Origin: Microcebus murinus
Taxonomy: Eukaryota; Chordata; Mammalia; Primates; Cheirogaleidae
Direction of reading: 5' to 3'
Assembly: GCF_040939455.1 (NCBI RefSeq)
Contig: NC_134107.1
Coordinates: forward strand, 13,641,537 to 13,705,536
Length of the DNA: 64,000 nucleotides
Made by a program: the position numbers and the translations under genes. Positions 13,397-27,699 of this stretch are shown here, one piece after another. The notes under the pieces were generated by a model. It was given only the letters and a program-made list of their open reading frames with translations. It did not search any database and had not been told where the DNA came from. Positions within the stretch are counted from its first letter, which is position 1, and each line of letters begins with the position of its first letter.

Positions 13397-15697
13397 TTTG
13401 AAAAAGGATGGTGGATGAGAAGGCATACAGATAGAACTTTGCTGAGAAGGGCAGAGAAGTGGGTAGGAGGAGAGAGAAAAATGGGGCCAAGGAAGGTTTT
13501 TAAAATTCTCTACTATGGGGATATTAGACTTTGTGTGTTCAGGGAAATGACTCAGGGAGGGAGGGAGAGAGGACAGTGCAGGAGAGGGGACGGTAGCCCT
13601 TAAGTTAACGAGAGAGGGTGTGATGCCACGGACCCTGGAAGGTGGGCCTCTGTGGGAAGGATTAAGGGGAGCTCATCGGCATTTAGAACAACTACCCCAG
13701 TTTTAGTTTTGAAAGTCCAGTCTTACAATAGAAAGTTCTCCATCCCTGGAACTTCTCCAGGTCCTCGGCAAACCAGGACAGTTGATCTCCCTATCAACAG
13801 GACAGGCCTGCCGGGAGAGTGCGGAATCAGACGCAGGGAGGGGGAAGGGTGGCTGGAGGGAGATGAAGTAGCCCTTGATCATCATGGCTTCTATTTTCTT
13901 GGTGACGTCAGGGGCAGGAGTATGAACTGAAAGGCACGTCGTCGTCGAGGAGGGAGGACAGAGGAGAGGGTGGAGCATCTTCTTGGAAAGGGGGCACGTG
14001 AACTTGCTAAGAAGTGCGGCGGCATGTCTGGGTGGTGCTGGGTGGCACCTTGAGATCTGTGGTCATACCGTTAATGCGACACCAGCCAGGGTGAGGGTGG
14101 CGTGTGTCCTCTCTGCAGAGAGCCCAGTGGCTGGCATCCTGTTACGATGAACTTGTTGGAACGTGAGACACTGTTTGTTAAAATGGATGCATTATTAGAA
14201 ACACATTCCTGGACTGGGCGATGAAAACAGAGCAGACGCCAGCCCTCCTGAGAGGAAGTGGACAACGCCTCCGTCCTCACCTCGAGCTCTTCCACCGAGG
14301 GCTGTTAACCACGACACGCAGACCAGTCGTGTCCGCCAAACCCTTATAGCCATCGCCAGCTTTTACTTATCCTGCCCATTCTCTTGGCAGATCGTAGCTA
14401 ACTGATACTTAATCAGAGCAAGTGATTCAAGAAGTAGCGAAGCACGTGGTTTGGGGTTAGAAGATCTGGATTCCAGTTACACACTTCCCGTTTATTGGTC
14501 AGGTTCCCCTGTGTAGCTCATCTAACCTGTAAAACTTAGTTTCATCATAAACACGTGGCTAACTCTACCTGTGCTGGCTGCCTCCAAGGCTGGCAGGACT
14601 TCACAAAACAGGGAAATCTAAGTGTCCTGTGTCTAAGGAATGCTGGCTGTGCTTATCCGCAGCCTGGTTCTGGGACTGTTTTCAGCTAGTTTCCAGTTCT
14701 GTAACTTTCATAAATAGGGACAGAGAAAACTGCTGATGCACGGGGCGTGGCCGCTGAGCTTTGAATAGCTGTCAGTCGTGAGGAAGGCTGAGGGGTGGCC
14801 CAGGGGCCAGAGATGAGAGAGGGAGGGCAAAGGGGTGGGAGGGAGGTGAGGGAGGTTGGCGGGAGAGCACTGTGGTGAGAGGGAAAGTTGGGAATGTGAG
14901 ATACTGAGGGTGCAGTAGTTTTAGGCTCTGGCAAGCTCTTGTCAACTTAAAACGGGATTGCTGACACAATGTCACACGTGCTCTACTTTCCAATGCAGGG
15001 GCGACCATTTTAGAAAGACTTCTATTTAAAAGTTTAAATGCCCATCCCATAAAGGTTTCACCTCCAGCTATTCAGGAAATTCTCCCCTATAAAGTGACTC
15101 ATTTATTCCGAAGGATTCCACATGGCCAGCATTTTACTGGGCCAACCACAGAGACATCAATTCCTGGAAGATTGTTCCCATTTTTGTCATGGACTACCAC
15201 TTGGAGGTAGTGTTTTTGAATTCTCAAGTACGGAAAATTCAAAATCCTTTTTAGGAATTAGTTCTAAAATCCTTAGGCGTTGTCCTTCTCTTACTACTGA
15301 GTATGACAAGTGGAACTGTTTTATGATCCCCAGATTAATTCGGATGAATTAATTTCCTCGTAATTTGTTTAAAAAGGCAACTTGGAGTCCAACTCTGCCT
15401 CCTTTCCAGGGTACCTGAGACCTGGGGACCACACCAGGTCTTGCGGGGTCTTTTGTTTGTTTTCTGTACTCTAGCAGTTGACCCCTTACCTTAAAGCTGG
15501 ACCATCCTTATCTCTCTGCATTGCAAAGTTCAGGGCTTGCTCTACTGCTCTTTTCTAACTAGCCACTCCAGAAAACTTTCTTTTCCCCTTTAATTATTAT
15601 TATTATTATTTTATAAATATTTAAAAAATTTTTTTAAACATTTCTTATTATTTTTTTTCTTTTAGTTCAATGTAGTGTTTTAAAGCAAAGATCTCCC
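13397..15697. other. Intergenic, no gene seen
   Basis: About 2.3 kb with no supportable exon. Overlapping frames at 13652-13978 and 14686-15050 have no domain. An AT-rich stretch with (ATT)n lies at about 15594-15615. Confidence 0.4.
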
Positions 15698-15700
15698 TTT

Positions 15701-16027
15701 TTTTTTTTTTGAGACAGAGTCTCGCTTTGTTGCCCAGGCTAGAGTGAGTGCCATGGCGTCAGCCTAGCTCACAGCAACCTCAAACTCCTGGGCTCAAGCA
15801 ATCCTGCTGCCTCAGCCTCCTGAGTAGCTGGGACTACAGGCATGTGTCACCATGCCCGGCTAATTTTTTTCTATATATATTAGTTGGCCAATTAGTTTTC
15901 TTTCTATTTATAGTAGAGACGGGGTCTCGCTCTTGCTCAGGCTGGTTTCAAACTCCTGACCTTGAGCAATCCACCTACCTCGGCCTCTCAGAGTGCTAGG
16001 ATTACAGGCGTGAGCCACCGCCCGGGC
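15701..16027 (-). repeat. Alu SINE
   Basis: Poly-T, gagacagagtctcgctttg, a lemur-type linker 'tagttggccaattagttttc', then ...gagccaccgcccgggc. The duplication caaagatctcccttt / caaagatcccttt lies at about 15686 and 16028. Confidence 0.93.
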
Positions 16028-16029
16028 CA

Positions 16030-17880
16030 AAGATCCCTTTAATTATTTTTTAAAGATATTACAGAAATAACAAATTCTTATCAATTATTCCATATGACTC
16101 AAAACTGCTCAAAGTGAAAAGTGAAGGTCAGCCCTACTACTCCCTGCCCTCACCGAGTCACCCTTGCTGGGCCTGGTGTCCACGCTGTCTCTTAGGCTGA
16201 AGGCTTTGCGTGCGCCTGTGGATCGGGGTCTCCAGTCTTGTCTCCTATGTGCGTCATCATCCTACCTTTTGGTGGACAGGGACATGAGTCCCATTGTTTC
16301 AGATGCAGCAAGTTTTCAGATCTGCCAGCAATACCCACATCTGTAGCCACTGTGGACAGGCCGTAAGGGACCTGTAAAAGGGGTTTCCTTTATGTAGCCT
16401 AGGCAAAAATATTTGACCTCTGTGTGCCTCAGTTTCCTCATCTGTAACATGTGGAAGATTAGGATACCAGGATCCCTTAAGACTCTCCTATTCTGACCAG
16501 TCTATGCATCGAGCCTCCTTCCCAATGCCCATTTCTGGTTCTCTCCCTGCTCTTGCCATTTGCTGCTCAGCAGAAGGGCTTGCATGGAGGACAGAGGTCG
16601 GGGGATGTACATTCACCTTTTGGCTGACTGGCGACCCTCCCGTCTCTGGGCCCTTCTGGACTTCAGTTTTCTCCTCTGAGAAATGAGAGACCAGGCCTGT
16701 GATCTCCGGGAGGCTTCCTGGCTCCAACACCTGTGATTCTCACGACCCCTCCTCCCTGGGGTGACCCCCTGATTCCGAAGGAACAGTCAGCTCAGGGTAG
16801 GCAATTGCTGCTTTCAGGGTAGGATGGTGATCGAAGGTTTGGGGCAGGGGACAGGCTGGGGAAGCTGGACCCATTTCCAGTACTCCTGAGTCAGTTCCTT
16901 GTAGTCTGACTTTATGTTTTTCATTTACAGTGTTGTGAAATCCCAAAATATCACCCCCGCCCACATTCAGCCATGCGTACATTTGCGGTCCATTCCAACA
17001 CCAAGTATGAGCGCTTTGGAGATTATCTCTCACCTGTGAGCTTGGGAACCCCTGCTGCCTGCCCCCTGTGAACAGAGTTTCGAGAAGTGCTGGGAACCAA
17101 CCATCCCGGTTTGCCCTAGACTGCCCTGGTTTTAACACTGTCCTCACCAGGACTGGTGGCGTCCCACCTGGCTCCATATTAGGCCCTGGCCGACTCCCTT
17201 AGCGGGGCAGGCCACAGTTAAATCGAAAAGCCAGCAGGGCAGTGGACCTCAGAATAAGCTGGGGCACTTAAAACAGGCAGATTCCTGGGTCCCACCCTAG
17301 AGCGCCTGATTCAGCAGATCTGGAGCTGGGACCAGGCGTTCGCACTTATAAGCCCTCCAGGTAAGTGTGGTGCAAGTGGGTGAGGTTCCACGCCTTGAGA
17401 GACCCTGTCCTGGGGCAGTGGAGGAAACACACCAGCTCCTCCCTCAAGGGGCTTATGCCCCAGGCAGGAGGAGCCGAGTAGGGAACTGCTGGACTCTGAT
17501 ATGTAGCAGAATGAAACCACAGCTAGGACATGAGTACTGGCCAGCTGGGGAATTCTCTTCCTCCTCTCACCCTCCAAAGCAATTCAGTGCTTACAAAGCT
17601 TGGCTTTGTTCATTATAAGGGGTGACTTGGCATTTTCCAGCAGGGGGATTGCAGGGAGGGTGAGTTAGTTGCAAAATGTGACTGTCCACTCCGGCTCACA
17701 CCAGCCTCCTTGTCTCAGAACCACTGCACTCTCTCTGCTGTACCACATGGCCCCTCCAGTGAGTGGCCCAGGAGGGTCCGTCTCCAAAACCCATTGCTGC
17801 TCTGACTCCCTGGAATGGGGGCGAGGAAGTGATGCTGTTCCCATTCTTGGGAGGCAGCTATCAGTTCTGCTGCTTATGAA
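16030..17880. other. Intergenic, no gene seen
   Basis: The 145-residue minus frame at 16740-17177 and neighbouring frames have no recognisable domain. 'ctcagtttcctcatctgtaac' near 16430 marks a MIR fragment. Confidence 0.4.
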
Positions 17881-17886
17881 CCAAGC

Positions 17887-18236
17887 CTTTTTCTTTCTTT
17901 TTTTTTTTTTTGTTTTTTGGAGACAGAGTCTCACTTTGTTGCCCAAGCTAGAATGAGTGCCCTGGCGTCAGCCTAGCTCATAGCAACCTCAAACTTCTGG
18001 GCTCAAGCAATCCTCCTGCCTCAGCCTCCCGAGTAGTTGGGACTATAGGCATGCACCACCATGCCCGGCTAATGTTTTCTATCTATATTAGTTGGCCAAT
18101 TAATTTCTTTCTATTTATAGTAGAGACGGGGTCTCACTCTTGCTCAGGCTGGTTTCAAACTCCTGACCTTGAGCAATCCGCCCACCTTGGCCTCCCAGAG
18201 TGCTAGGATTACAGGCGTGAGCCACCGTGCCTGGCC
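17887..18236 (-). repeat. Alu SINE
   Basis: Poly-T, gagacagagtctcactttg, linker 'ttggccaattaatttctttc', then ...ccaccgtgcctggccc. Lemur-type. Confidence 0.93.
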
Positions 18237-18679
18237 CAGAAATGCAGTTTTCTTTCTGCCCACAGATGCAAAAGGTGGTATTAATCCTTAGCCTAAGATG
18301 AAGAGGGGTCCCAAGGGCAGCTTCCTGGGAGAATGTTGCTGGAGAGGGGTGAGAAGATCTCACTATGAAACATACCAGTTCCTTCACCTTGAACTTCTTA
18401 CACTTTGTGTTGTTACTCAAATTGTTTGGGCTTTGCTAGTTTCTCTGTTCATGAGGATGGGATTCTTTTCAAATTCTTTGGCAGCCTCAGAAGAACTCAG
18501 GGTTTCTGCTTGTGCACATGGCAGAGGGTGTTTAGGCACAGTCCTGTCACTGAGATGTGTTCCTGGAACAGAGCCACTAAATCCAGACCTGGAGTGCAGA
18601 CTCCACCTTTGGCTTCCTGCGTCTACGTGAATCTCCTACTCCTCTGGGTAAATCAAAACACCACTGAAAGCTCTCTCAG

Positions 18680-18880
18680 CCCTTATGGACACCAGACTGG
18701 AACCTTCCTGGAAGGCAGTGGTGTGGTGCCCAGTTTAAGTCTTGGGTTCAAATCCTGGCTCTGCTGTTGACCAGCTGGGGCTCCTGGCGGTGTTTCTAGG
18801 CCTCAATTTCCCCCTCTCTGAGTTGCCCTGTGCCTGACACACAGTAAGCACTCAGTAAATTACGGCTAATTCCGATTCTT
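18680..18880 (+). repeat. MIR SINE
   Basis: 'cttgggttcaaatcctggct', 'tctaggcctcaatttccccc' and 'cctgacacacagtaagcact' follow MIR/L2-type consensus order. Confidence 0.65.
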
Positions 18881-19529
18881 ATTACTGTTACCACTCATTC
18901 AACTTCCACAATCCAAATGTCACTGGTTTCTCCTGGAATGAGGATGAGGTGGAAGGAATTATCCTGGGGCCACCGTGGTCATCAGGGAAGCTGATGACAA
19001 GTGGGACAAGAGCGATAGTGACCAGCTTTAAGGCACGGACTGATGTAAGATTGGTCTGAATTGTGGGGTAAAGTGGAGACAGCTTTAAAATATGTTAAGC
19101 AATTCCCCCAATGTGCCCTGGCGATGGTGTCTACTTCTCCGGAAATGAAGTGCATAGCTGGGGTTCAAACGCGGGCTGCTCCCAGGACATCTGATGTTGT
19201 TTGGGCAGCAGATGGGTGTCGGTTTTCATGTCATTCTTGCAAAATGTGCAGAAACACCTTTTACAGTCTCACTTGTCCCATCGCGTGAGCCCCAGAAGAG
19301 CTCAGACTCAGGGTGCAGGGGTTGCCGAAGACACCCGCTGTCATCTGTCTCTGTCATCCCCAAGCATGGAAAGTCTTAGATGGAGGCCAAGATAAAAATA
19401 CGGCATAAAAATTCCTTCCTACTCTGTCCACCCCCCAAATAATAGCAGCTAGAAAGCAAGCACAGGAGTCTAACAGACTCCCAGCTATAACATGTGGCAT
19501 CACTGCAGGGCCCCTCTCCGTGGACAGTG

Positions 19530-19770
19530 CCCCGGGCTAGGCTGTGTAGCGTAGTGGGTTGACTTCGGCCTCCAGGGTGGGACGGCTGCATCCAGTTCTG
19601 ACTTCCCCACTGACGAGCCGTACTTTCTTAGCCTCAGTTTCCCCCTTGCTGAAAGTGGGGATAACAAAGCCATGTACATCAAAGTACTGCTGTAAGGATA
19701 ACAAGAGATGACAAGCATAAAATGCTTGGTGTAAAGGAAGTGCTCAGTAACTGTCACCCGTTATTGTCAT
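19530..19770 (+). repeat. MIR SINE
   Basis: 'tagtgggttgacttcggcct', 'cttagcctcagtttccccc' and 'gtaaaggaagtgctcagtaa' match MIR. Confidence 0.65.
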
Positions 19771-20639
19771 TACTCTCTTCTGGGTGGAATTCGTGATCTG
19801 CCAAGCAGGTTTCTTAAGAAAATTTTGCTAATTGTTTGTCATGGGCCCTGAAGTGTCATCCATCTTTTGAGATTAAATTTTTTTTGAGACTAAAGGTTTT
19901 TGGTCTTTGAGATAATCCCATTAATAAGCAACCATTCCAAGCAATTACCAGCAGCCATTCTGCTAGGCCGCCGGCGGGGAAGGGCCAAGCACGGGCGTAT
20001 GGCTGTGTCTGGGGGTGGCGAGGGCCCTGGGAGGGAAGCAGAGCTGGAGGACAGCCTCTCTCTGACCTGACCTTCTGCCCTGGGCTTGTGTCCCCAAACG
20101 CATTATGTTGGTTTTCTTTAAACTGAAATCTCACCACAAAGATTGTTCTGAAGTTTTGGTGAGTTGACGATCTCGAGCCCCATGCTCCGCAGGTGGAGGT
20201 ACTGTCACTGACCCACAGCTGGGAGGGCCAGCCCCAGGTGTCAGCTTGCCCTGGAATCTTGAACTGGGCTTGCCACCAACCTTCCCCATGACTGCTTTTT
20301 AAAAATGTAATGAGCTTTAGATATTTCCTGCAGTGTCTGGTGCTGTGCTAGGTGCCCAGAGGCAGAGAAGAGAGAGATGTCTCAGTCTCTAGGTTGCATA
20401 AGCCAGGGCTGATCGCTGTCCGACCTCTCTGCTGATGGCTCCTCTCTCCCTGGTGGGCGGGGCGAGGAGGGCATGCCAGGCTCGGGGATGGCCGAGCATG
20501 GCACATTCAGGAAACACTCTGGAGTCATCTGCATGGGCTGTCTGATGGCAAGGCCTTACCAGGGGTGGGGGTGGGGGTGGAGAGCCATTGGGGATTTTTA
20601 TGCAGCGAGCTGACTTCTGTTTTAATCATAATATTAATA

Positions 20640-20960
20640 ACAGCAATTACAATGATCAATATTGAGCACTTTCTTTGTGCCAGGCATTAGCTGAAATGCT
20701 TAATCATGTGTTATCTTGTTTAATCCCACTCTACAGAGGCTGGGAGAGTTCCCAAAGCTCTACCCTACAGCAGCAGAGCTGGGACAGACCAGTTCTTCGG
20801 CCCTGCAGTCCATGCTGTCAGCTGCTCCCTAACCTCCCTAACCCGGAGTGTCCTCATCCATACAACCTGCCTCACAGGGTGGCTTTATTAAATTGGGGGA
20901 AGCCCTTGGCATAGCACCTGGCACACTGTAAGGGCTGTGCAAATGTTAGTCATTGTTATT
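20640..20960 (+). repeat. MIR SINE(s)
   Basis: 'ttgagcactttctttgtgcc' and 'gttatcttgtttaatcccac' open a MIR. 'cagggtggctttattaaatt' and 'gcacctggcacactgtaag' lie at the other end. Confidence 0.65.
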
Positions 20961-21760
20961 TTTGTCATTGTTGCGGTTATGTTTTAGAGGGTGTCCCCAG
21001 CATGCCAGGTGTTGGGTGGTACCTTTAAGTTTAGAACGCGTGGGTTGCACCAGTAACCCGAGCTAATAAAGACACTCTCGCCAGAGCAGGGAGCATATGC
21101 CGGTGCCCTCCCAGTTGCCATGGTTACCAACCTGGGCACCTGGTTCTCTGTCGCAGGTGCCTGTCCAGTTTGGATCTGGGTGACACTGTCCCCACCTGGC
21201 ATTGTTCCACAACAGCTTCTCTGAGGTTGCCTCTCTGGTTTCAGTTTTGCTACAGCTGAGCAGGGGACAGGCCCCACACATGGCAGAAGGGAGGGTGAGC
21301 TGGAGGGACCAAGACCAGGAGGCCGTGGAAAGTCTCCCAGGGAGGCAAGGTGGAGGCCGGAACGGCCATGTGAACAGAGAGGGGACAGCTTCCAGAAGTA
21401 TGTTGGCTTTAGAATTGATAGGCCATGGCAATCTAACACCACGAGAAGAGAGGGAGCGAGAAGTGAAAAGACAAATATTTCCAGCTTGAACAACCTGGTG
21501 GCCCTCTTGTCCCCACGCTTTGCTCTGCCCAGTGGGTGTCACCCACTCCCATGACTTCACACACTGTCTCAAGGCTCACAGTCCCAGCTCCCTGAGCTCC
21601 AGCCTTGAATACTGAGCGGCCCCTTACCCAGTTTTTTTGGATTTCTCCCAAGTATTTCACGGTCAGCATTTCCAAAATGGAACTCAAAGTGGAACTCAAA
21701 GATGATTTGCCTTCCCCACCCCCAGATCTGCTTCTCAATAAGTGGTACCACCCTCCCCCA
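20960..21760. other. Intergenic, unexplained long frames
   Basis: Two 169-residue minus frames overlap at 20984-21572 in different phases. Neither has a signal peptide, domain or low stop density beyond this local stretch, so I do not call a gene. Confidence 0.4.
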
Positions 21761-21769
21761 GCTTTAAGC

Positions 21770-22530
21770 TAGAAAACATGAGCATCATCCTCGATGCCTC
21801 CCTCTTCCTGGCCCCTCACGTACCCCCCTCATGGGCAAGTCCCACCATTTCTACATCTTTGTGTGTGTTGGATATAGGTCACGCAGGCGGCCACCTCTCC
21901 CCTCTGCACTGCTGCCGTCCTAGGTCATGTCACCACCGTCTCTCACCTGGATGGCTGTGACTATACACGGGTCTCCCCACTTCCACTCCAGCTCCAAATT
22001 TCAGCCACAGTGATCTTTTAGGGACACACATTTGATCATTATCCGGTGACTTCCAACTGTACTTAGCATAACAACCACCTCTACCTTCCCATGGCTTACA
22101 AGTTTCTACACCAGACCCCGGCTTCACGTGACGTCCCCTCTTCCCTTCACGCATTTCTTTTAGCTTCGCTGGCTCCTTGCGGTCCCCACGACATGCAACA
22201 CGCCAAGTCTTTCCTTCCCAGGTCCTGGCCCCGGGTTCGCCATTGTTCCCGCTGTCTGGGATGCTCTTCCTTGCCTTTGCATGGCTGGCTCCTTCTCATC
22301 CTTCAAACTTCAGCCTAAACGTTCCTTCTCAGGTCCCTGCCCACGGCCTAAGTAGGTTCCACATCCCCTCAACATCCTCTTAGCCAGCCATTTTATTCAG
22401 AGCAGGGACTGATCATCCCTTGACATTTTTTATTTCTTCATCTTGTTTATTGTCTTTCTCCCCCACTAGAGTGTCAATTCCACCAGGGTGGCCTGGCACA
22501 TAGAAGGTGCCAATGAGTTATCTGTTGAGT
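21770..22530 (+). repeat. L2 LINE 3' end
   Basis: 'cacagtgatcttttagggac', 'ccatggcttacaagtttcta', 'ttgtttattgtctttctccc' and 'ggcctggcacatagaagg' appear in L2 order, ending close to the 3' terminus. Confidence 0.8.
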
Positions 22531-22539
22531 TAATGGGCA

Positions 22540-25500
22540 GGTAGAGACAAGGGCATGAACCTAGGGAGCACAGAGGGCCAGGAGAAGACTGAGATTCTCA
22601 GGGTGGGCAGAGGGGCTGCCATAGAGACCACCCAAGAATGAAGGACAGAGGGTGGTGGTGTCGGTAACCTTGGGGGGTTACATCATTTGGGGATGCTTTT
22701 GGCTGCAGGTAATGGCAAACCTGTACAGTGGGGACTTAGATGCGAGGGGTGATTTCTTCACAGTCTGAGTGCTCAGGTACAAAACTCCGTGTCAGCGTCA
22801 CCCTCTTGGCTTTCCCCCAGCTTTGGGCATCACATCTTCACGTGGCTGGATGACGGGACCAAGGCGGGAAACAGTGAGCAGCATGGAGCAGGCATTCCTC
22901 ACCTCTCTTTCATTGGTGGGATGCAGAGTGGGGGTGGAGGGATTGTCCCCAGAAAGACACATGTCTGCCTTGGACCAGGCTCTGTGCCCATCTTGCTGAA
23001 ATCAAAGAATTTCTTTTCCATCTTTGAACAAACAGGGTTCTGCCAGCCAAGGAGAAGGGGAGCAGCTTTGGAAACAGCAATGGACCGTGCTTGCCATAGC
23101 ACATTTCACAGGGGAAAGTCTTTCCACTGAGTTAACTGACGCAGAGAGGTCAAGTGGAATGGGTGCTGAAAAGTAACCTCTGGACGTGATGCTTAGTAGA
23201 CTATTTCTGGCCCTTGAGAGGCCAGTTCCTGTAGGGCAGCTGGGCTTGACTGCAGATGGCAGGGAGCTGAGCAGTCGCTGGGAGAGGTGCAGGAGATGAA
23301 GGCAGACTACCAGGAGGGCTGGTGTTAAAGGTAAGAGGCGAGGTGGCACAATCGGGTGCAGGAGGCAGACACAGGAGATCTTTTCAGCTTGGGGCAGACC
23401 TGAGGATGTTTTTAGGCTGAACTAAAAGAGCCAGCAGGAGAGGGAGAGGATAAAGATTTTGAAGCAAGATGGAATAACTGATCCACGTGTCCCGAAAGAG
23501 CCACAGGAGGGGTGCGGGTACACAGGGGTGGGAGTTGTCACAGAGACAAGTGGGAAGGTTTTCTGAGAAGACTCAGATGCCTTCGGAGACAGGAGGGCAG
23601 GACGGTGGACCGTGAAGATGCCCAGCTGGGGTGAAGAATCCTCTCACTTTCCTTTGTGTGCAATGGGCTCGTTGAGAGACTGAATCCATGACTTTGACCT
23701 TTCCCTCATCTTTATTTTAATATAGACCCTGGAAAGGAAGCCCAGATCCCATTTGTGTGGTTGTACACTGGAAAGTTCAAGGACAAAGCCTGATCTTTGG
23801 GCTCTCTTGTCCAGATGGACGGAGCCACCCAGTACACAGTCAAGGGTGTAGCTCTTATGGGCTGCAGTCCAAGGGTGCAGGTCACTTAGCAACAGCACAG
23901 AGCCGCCAGATCCTGCCGAGTTGTCGGGCGGCAGGGTGGGGGTGGGGAGCCCTGGGTTAGGCAGAGAGGACTTTGGGTCCAGCCCAGGTCCAGCACTTAC
24001 AAGCTGGGCTTCACTGGTCCTCTGAGCCCACAGCCTCATCCGCAGAGGGTTGGGCTGGCAGCTCGTCACCTCCCTGCCCTGCCCACAGTTACTAAATGTG
24101 CTGGCTCCTCATAGGAAATTAGTCGAATGCCGTCCTGCTGGCTCCGCCAGCCCTCCGTGGGGAGCCCGACCCTGCTTGGTACCACCAGGAACAGGGTGCT
24201 GTTTTTCTTCACCATTACCCCTGGTCCCTCACTTCTGGTCTCTTTTCCCCTTTGTTTTGGGGAATAATGGCATGGGGCCCAGCTAGTAGGGTTGAGAGCC
24301 AAACCGTTCTCCTCTATTTGTTCAGATCGTAGCTATGGATGCGGCGAAAAGCAAACAGAAGTTTGACTAGATATATGAGCTCAATATTCCACAACATTTA
24401 AAGCTGGTGTGTACTTACGTAGGAGGCCTGAAACACAACATTGTGTTAAAATGAATAATAGCTCCAACAGAAAAAAAAATGTGCATTTTTAAGGAGAAGG
24501 TCTCAGCGGGAGTGTTCAGATGCTACGCGGGTCCAACTGACATGAGCTCCTCGTGCCTCGTTCTCAGTAGCTATATCACTGCTGTCTCGTGGGTTCGAAT
24601 TTGGAAGGGGACACGTTTCCTCTTGGGCCACCCTCTTTACCCAGCGTGGAGCCTGACCTAAGGAGGGCTCCGTGCATGTCTCCTGGTGGCGTTGGGGGAG
24701 ACCGACTGATGTTGGGAACACACAAGGGGCAGAATCGTTTGGTGCCGTCAAAGCTGCCCCATTGGATCAGTCCTGCCCTCTGGACTCTACTTTATCATCT
24801 CTAAAATGGGACTAACGATAGTTTCTCCCTCGTGGGAAGGCTACGGGGGTCCAGTGAGTTTATATCTGTGAAGTGTTTAGGAAAGTGCCTGGCACAGGGT
24901 TAGCACCCTTGTACCATCACGCCTGTCCAGGTGGGACCAGTTAACCAGTAAACATGGAGTGGCCCGTGGGAAAGAAACCTCAAATGCAACTCTGCCCTCT
25001 GAGAATTGGCATCTATCTGGAGAAAGTAAACGGACACTGTGGAAATAGACCCAGGGCAAGGGCTTACGGCGGACGCCCTGGAGGGCCGGCAGCTGCGGGG
25101 CGGGGCCGCCTGCCCTGCCCTACCTCCTGGCAGCCGGAGCAGGGAGAAAGCAGAATCTGGTATTCATTGTGCGGTTGTTTCCAATTTCCTTCTGCTTTCG
25201 AGATCCTCTTCTAAGGGAGAACAATGCCTCGAACAAGGAGGCTCAGGCTTCCTTGGCTGGCACCCGCCCAGCTGCGGGGGAGGACAGGCACTTGGGCCAG
25301 GGCCGATGGCGTTTGATCCCATCTGCGGAGAAACCCCCCTGACAGTGGGGTTTGGTGGCTCGGTTCAGCCGCAGCCTATCTGACAGGTCCTCCCCTAGTC
25401 TCTTTCCTGTTATTTTTAAGCTTTCCCAATTTGCCTAAGGAAGACAGTCATTTGGGTACCATCAGGGTTCTCTTGAGGCTGGGTGGAGGCCAGGGCCACA

Positions 25501-26528
25501 GAACACATAGAACTCCCCTAGGACCTACAGCTGCAGCCCAGGGGTCGCTCCATGCCCAGGCAGGTCCAGTTTACAGACTAGTGCCTGGCGGGGTCCTCAG
25601 CAGGTGACCCCGGGCTGACATTGCACAGCCAGAGCCTCCCTCCTAAGGCCGGCCAGGGGCAGAAGGCCCAGGGCTGTGTCTAAGGAATGGGGCGGGGTTT
25701 CCGCATTCCTTGCTGTCTTCATACTTGGTCTTTTATGTGTGGATTTCAGTACAGTTATCAGCCTTTCTGGGTTCCTCTTTCATCACCAGGAGGCAGAGCG
25801 ACTCCCAAAGTGAGGGACCCACGTGCAGAAAGGGACAGGAGAGGCGAAGGGGTATTTGACCATGATCTTCGAGTCTACGAATTTTACCAGCAAGATGCCG
25901 TGGAGGGGTGGCTTGGGCAGGCGGGAGCCTGGGCGCACACAGCCCGAGGGCCACGGCAGGGCCGGCGTCTTTGAGATGGGTGGAGCCTGGAGCAGGGTTT
26001 CCCGTGCTCAGGTCACTCCAGGGCCATCCTCACCATCTCGGCCACATCCACGTGCTGTCCTTACTACTATTTACTTAATAGTTTTCTTTAAATAGATTTC
26101 TTTTTAAAACCTTACATTTAATTAAAAAGAAAGCTTTACATCACTGGTGTAAATGAAACTCAGCATTTTTCTGATAGACATTGAGATAAGTATGGAACTG
26201 TCAAACGTACTCATCATGCACCACTGAAATTGTCTTGAGCGCCACCCAGAGCTTCGTTCTGGCTCTTGGTGTGGCCTTTACACGCAACGGGGCCCCTGCG
26301 TGTCTGAAGGGGCGGCGGGGCCAGCTTGATGTCGGCCAGGAGGAGGGTGATTGTGCCGACCTGTGATCCCAGCAAAGGTGCTCCAAGGATGACACGCCTT
26401 TGGCCTGACTCTGACATGGGAGAATGACGGTGCCTCCTTAGAGGGCTTGCTGAGGATGAGCTGGGCTCCTGTAGCACTTACAAGGTGTTTAGCATAGTGT
26501 CTAGCAAGTAGTAAGCACTCAGCAAATG
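22540..26528. other. Intergenic, mostly without identified features
   Basis: About 4 kb, moderately GC-rich, Alu-free. Overlapping frames (22769-23349, 23644-24302, 24954-25383) show no domain. MIR-like sequence is at about 24780-24900. A short motif at 25156-25191 recurs at 55292-55325 (see findings). Confidence 0.4.
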
Positions 26529-26875
<347 letters not shown>

Positions 26876-26879
26876 CACT

Positions 26880-27590
26880 CAGCAAATGTTAACACCCATC
26901 TAACTTGGGTGATTTGGACCGAGGGCTCTTGGCTGCCCTGCGGGTCTCACCATCTGCCTACGTGGAGACGGGGCTGGGACAGACACTCACCGTCTCTCTG
27001 TGGGTCCCAGTTGCTCTTTGACTTTTCCACTAGGACAGGTGCGACCAGGTGGCATGACGGTCATTTCTCCTCTTGATTATAGGATGAAACTAAGATGCGG
27101 CCACGGCATGAGTCATTATGAAATAAGCCCGTTGTAACTGGCTGTCATCTTCGCCCACCAGAAGCTCAGGAATGGGCTCCTAGGGACAGACACTGTGCGC
27201 ATATGCCGGGGACTTGTGGGGTCTGGGTCCGCTGCCCCCTCTCCCACCACTGGTTTTACTGAATTGGGATTCCAGGCTGGGAGGCAGAAAGGAGCTGTGG
27301 GAAGCAATCCCAGGTTCCCTGGTGGGACTGGAAATTCTGCCTCAGGCACTGGAATTCTGACTTCCTGTTTGGCCTGGCACTTGCTCCCCCACATTTTTGG
27401 CTCTGACACATCCTCTCCCTCCCCCTCTTAGGATCATTTCCTTATCCGTAGAATGAGGGGGCTGTTCTAGATCATATCGAAGGCCCCTGTAAGCTTGAGA
27501 AAGCTATGATTCTACCTCCTGGCCACCCCCTCACTTTTCCCTCAGGCCTCTTGGTTGGCAGTGAGCGGAGAGGGAGGAAAGAGCAGGGAG
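26880..27590. other. Intergenic, no gene seen
   Basis: Frames at 27116-27431 on both strands are without recognisable content. Confidence 0.4.
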
Positions 27591-27690
27591 AAGCACGTGG
27601 GCCGTCCTGCAGCACCCGTGGGGGGCGGGCAGAGTGATGAACTGTCCCGTCCAAAATGTCAGTGGTGCCCAGGTTGAGAAACGCTATTGC
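27590..27690 (+). mobile_element. MER5A-like 3' end
   Basis: 'ccaaaatgtcagtggtgccc' and 'aggttgagaaacgctattg' match the 3' terminus of MER5A. Confidence 0.6.
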
Positions 27691-27699
27691 AGGGAGGGA

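Noticed and set aside
20984..21572. Two 169-residue minus frames
   Set aside because: They overlap in different phases and have no domain. Only one could be coding and neither looks it.
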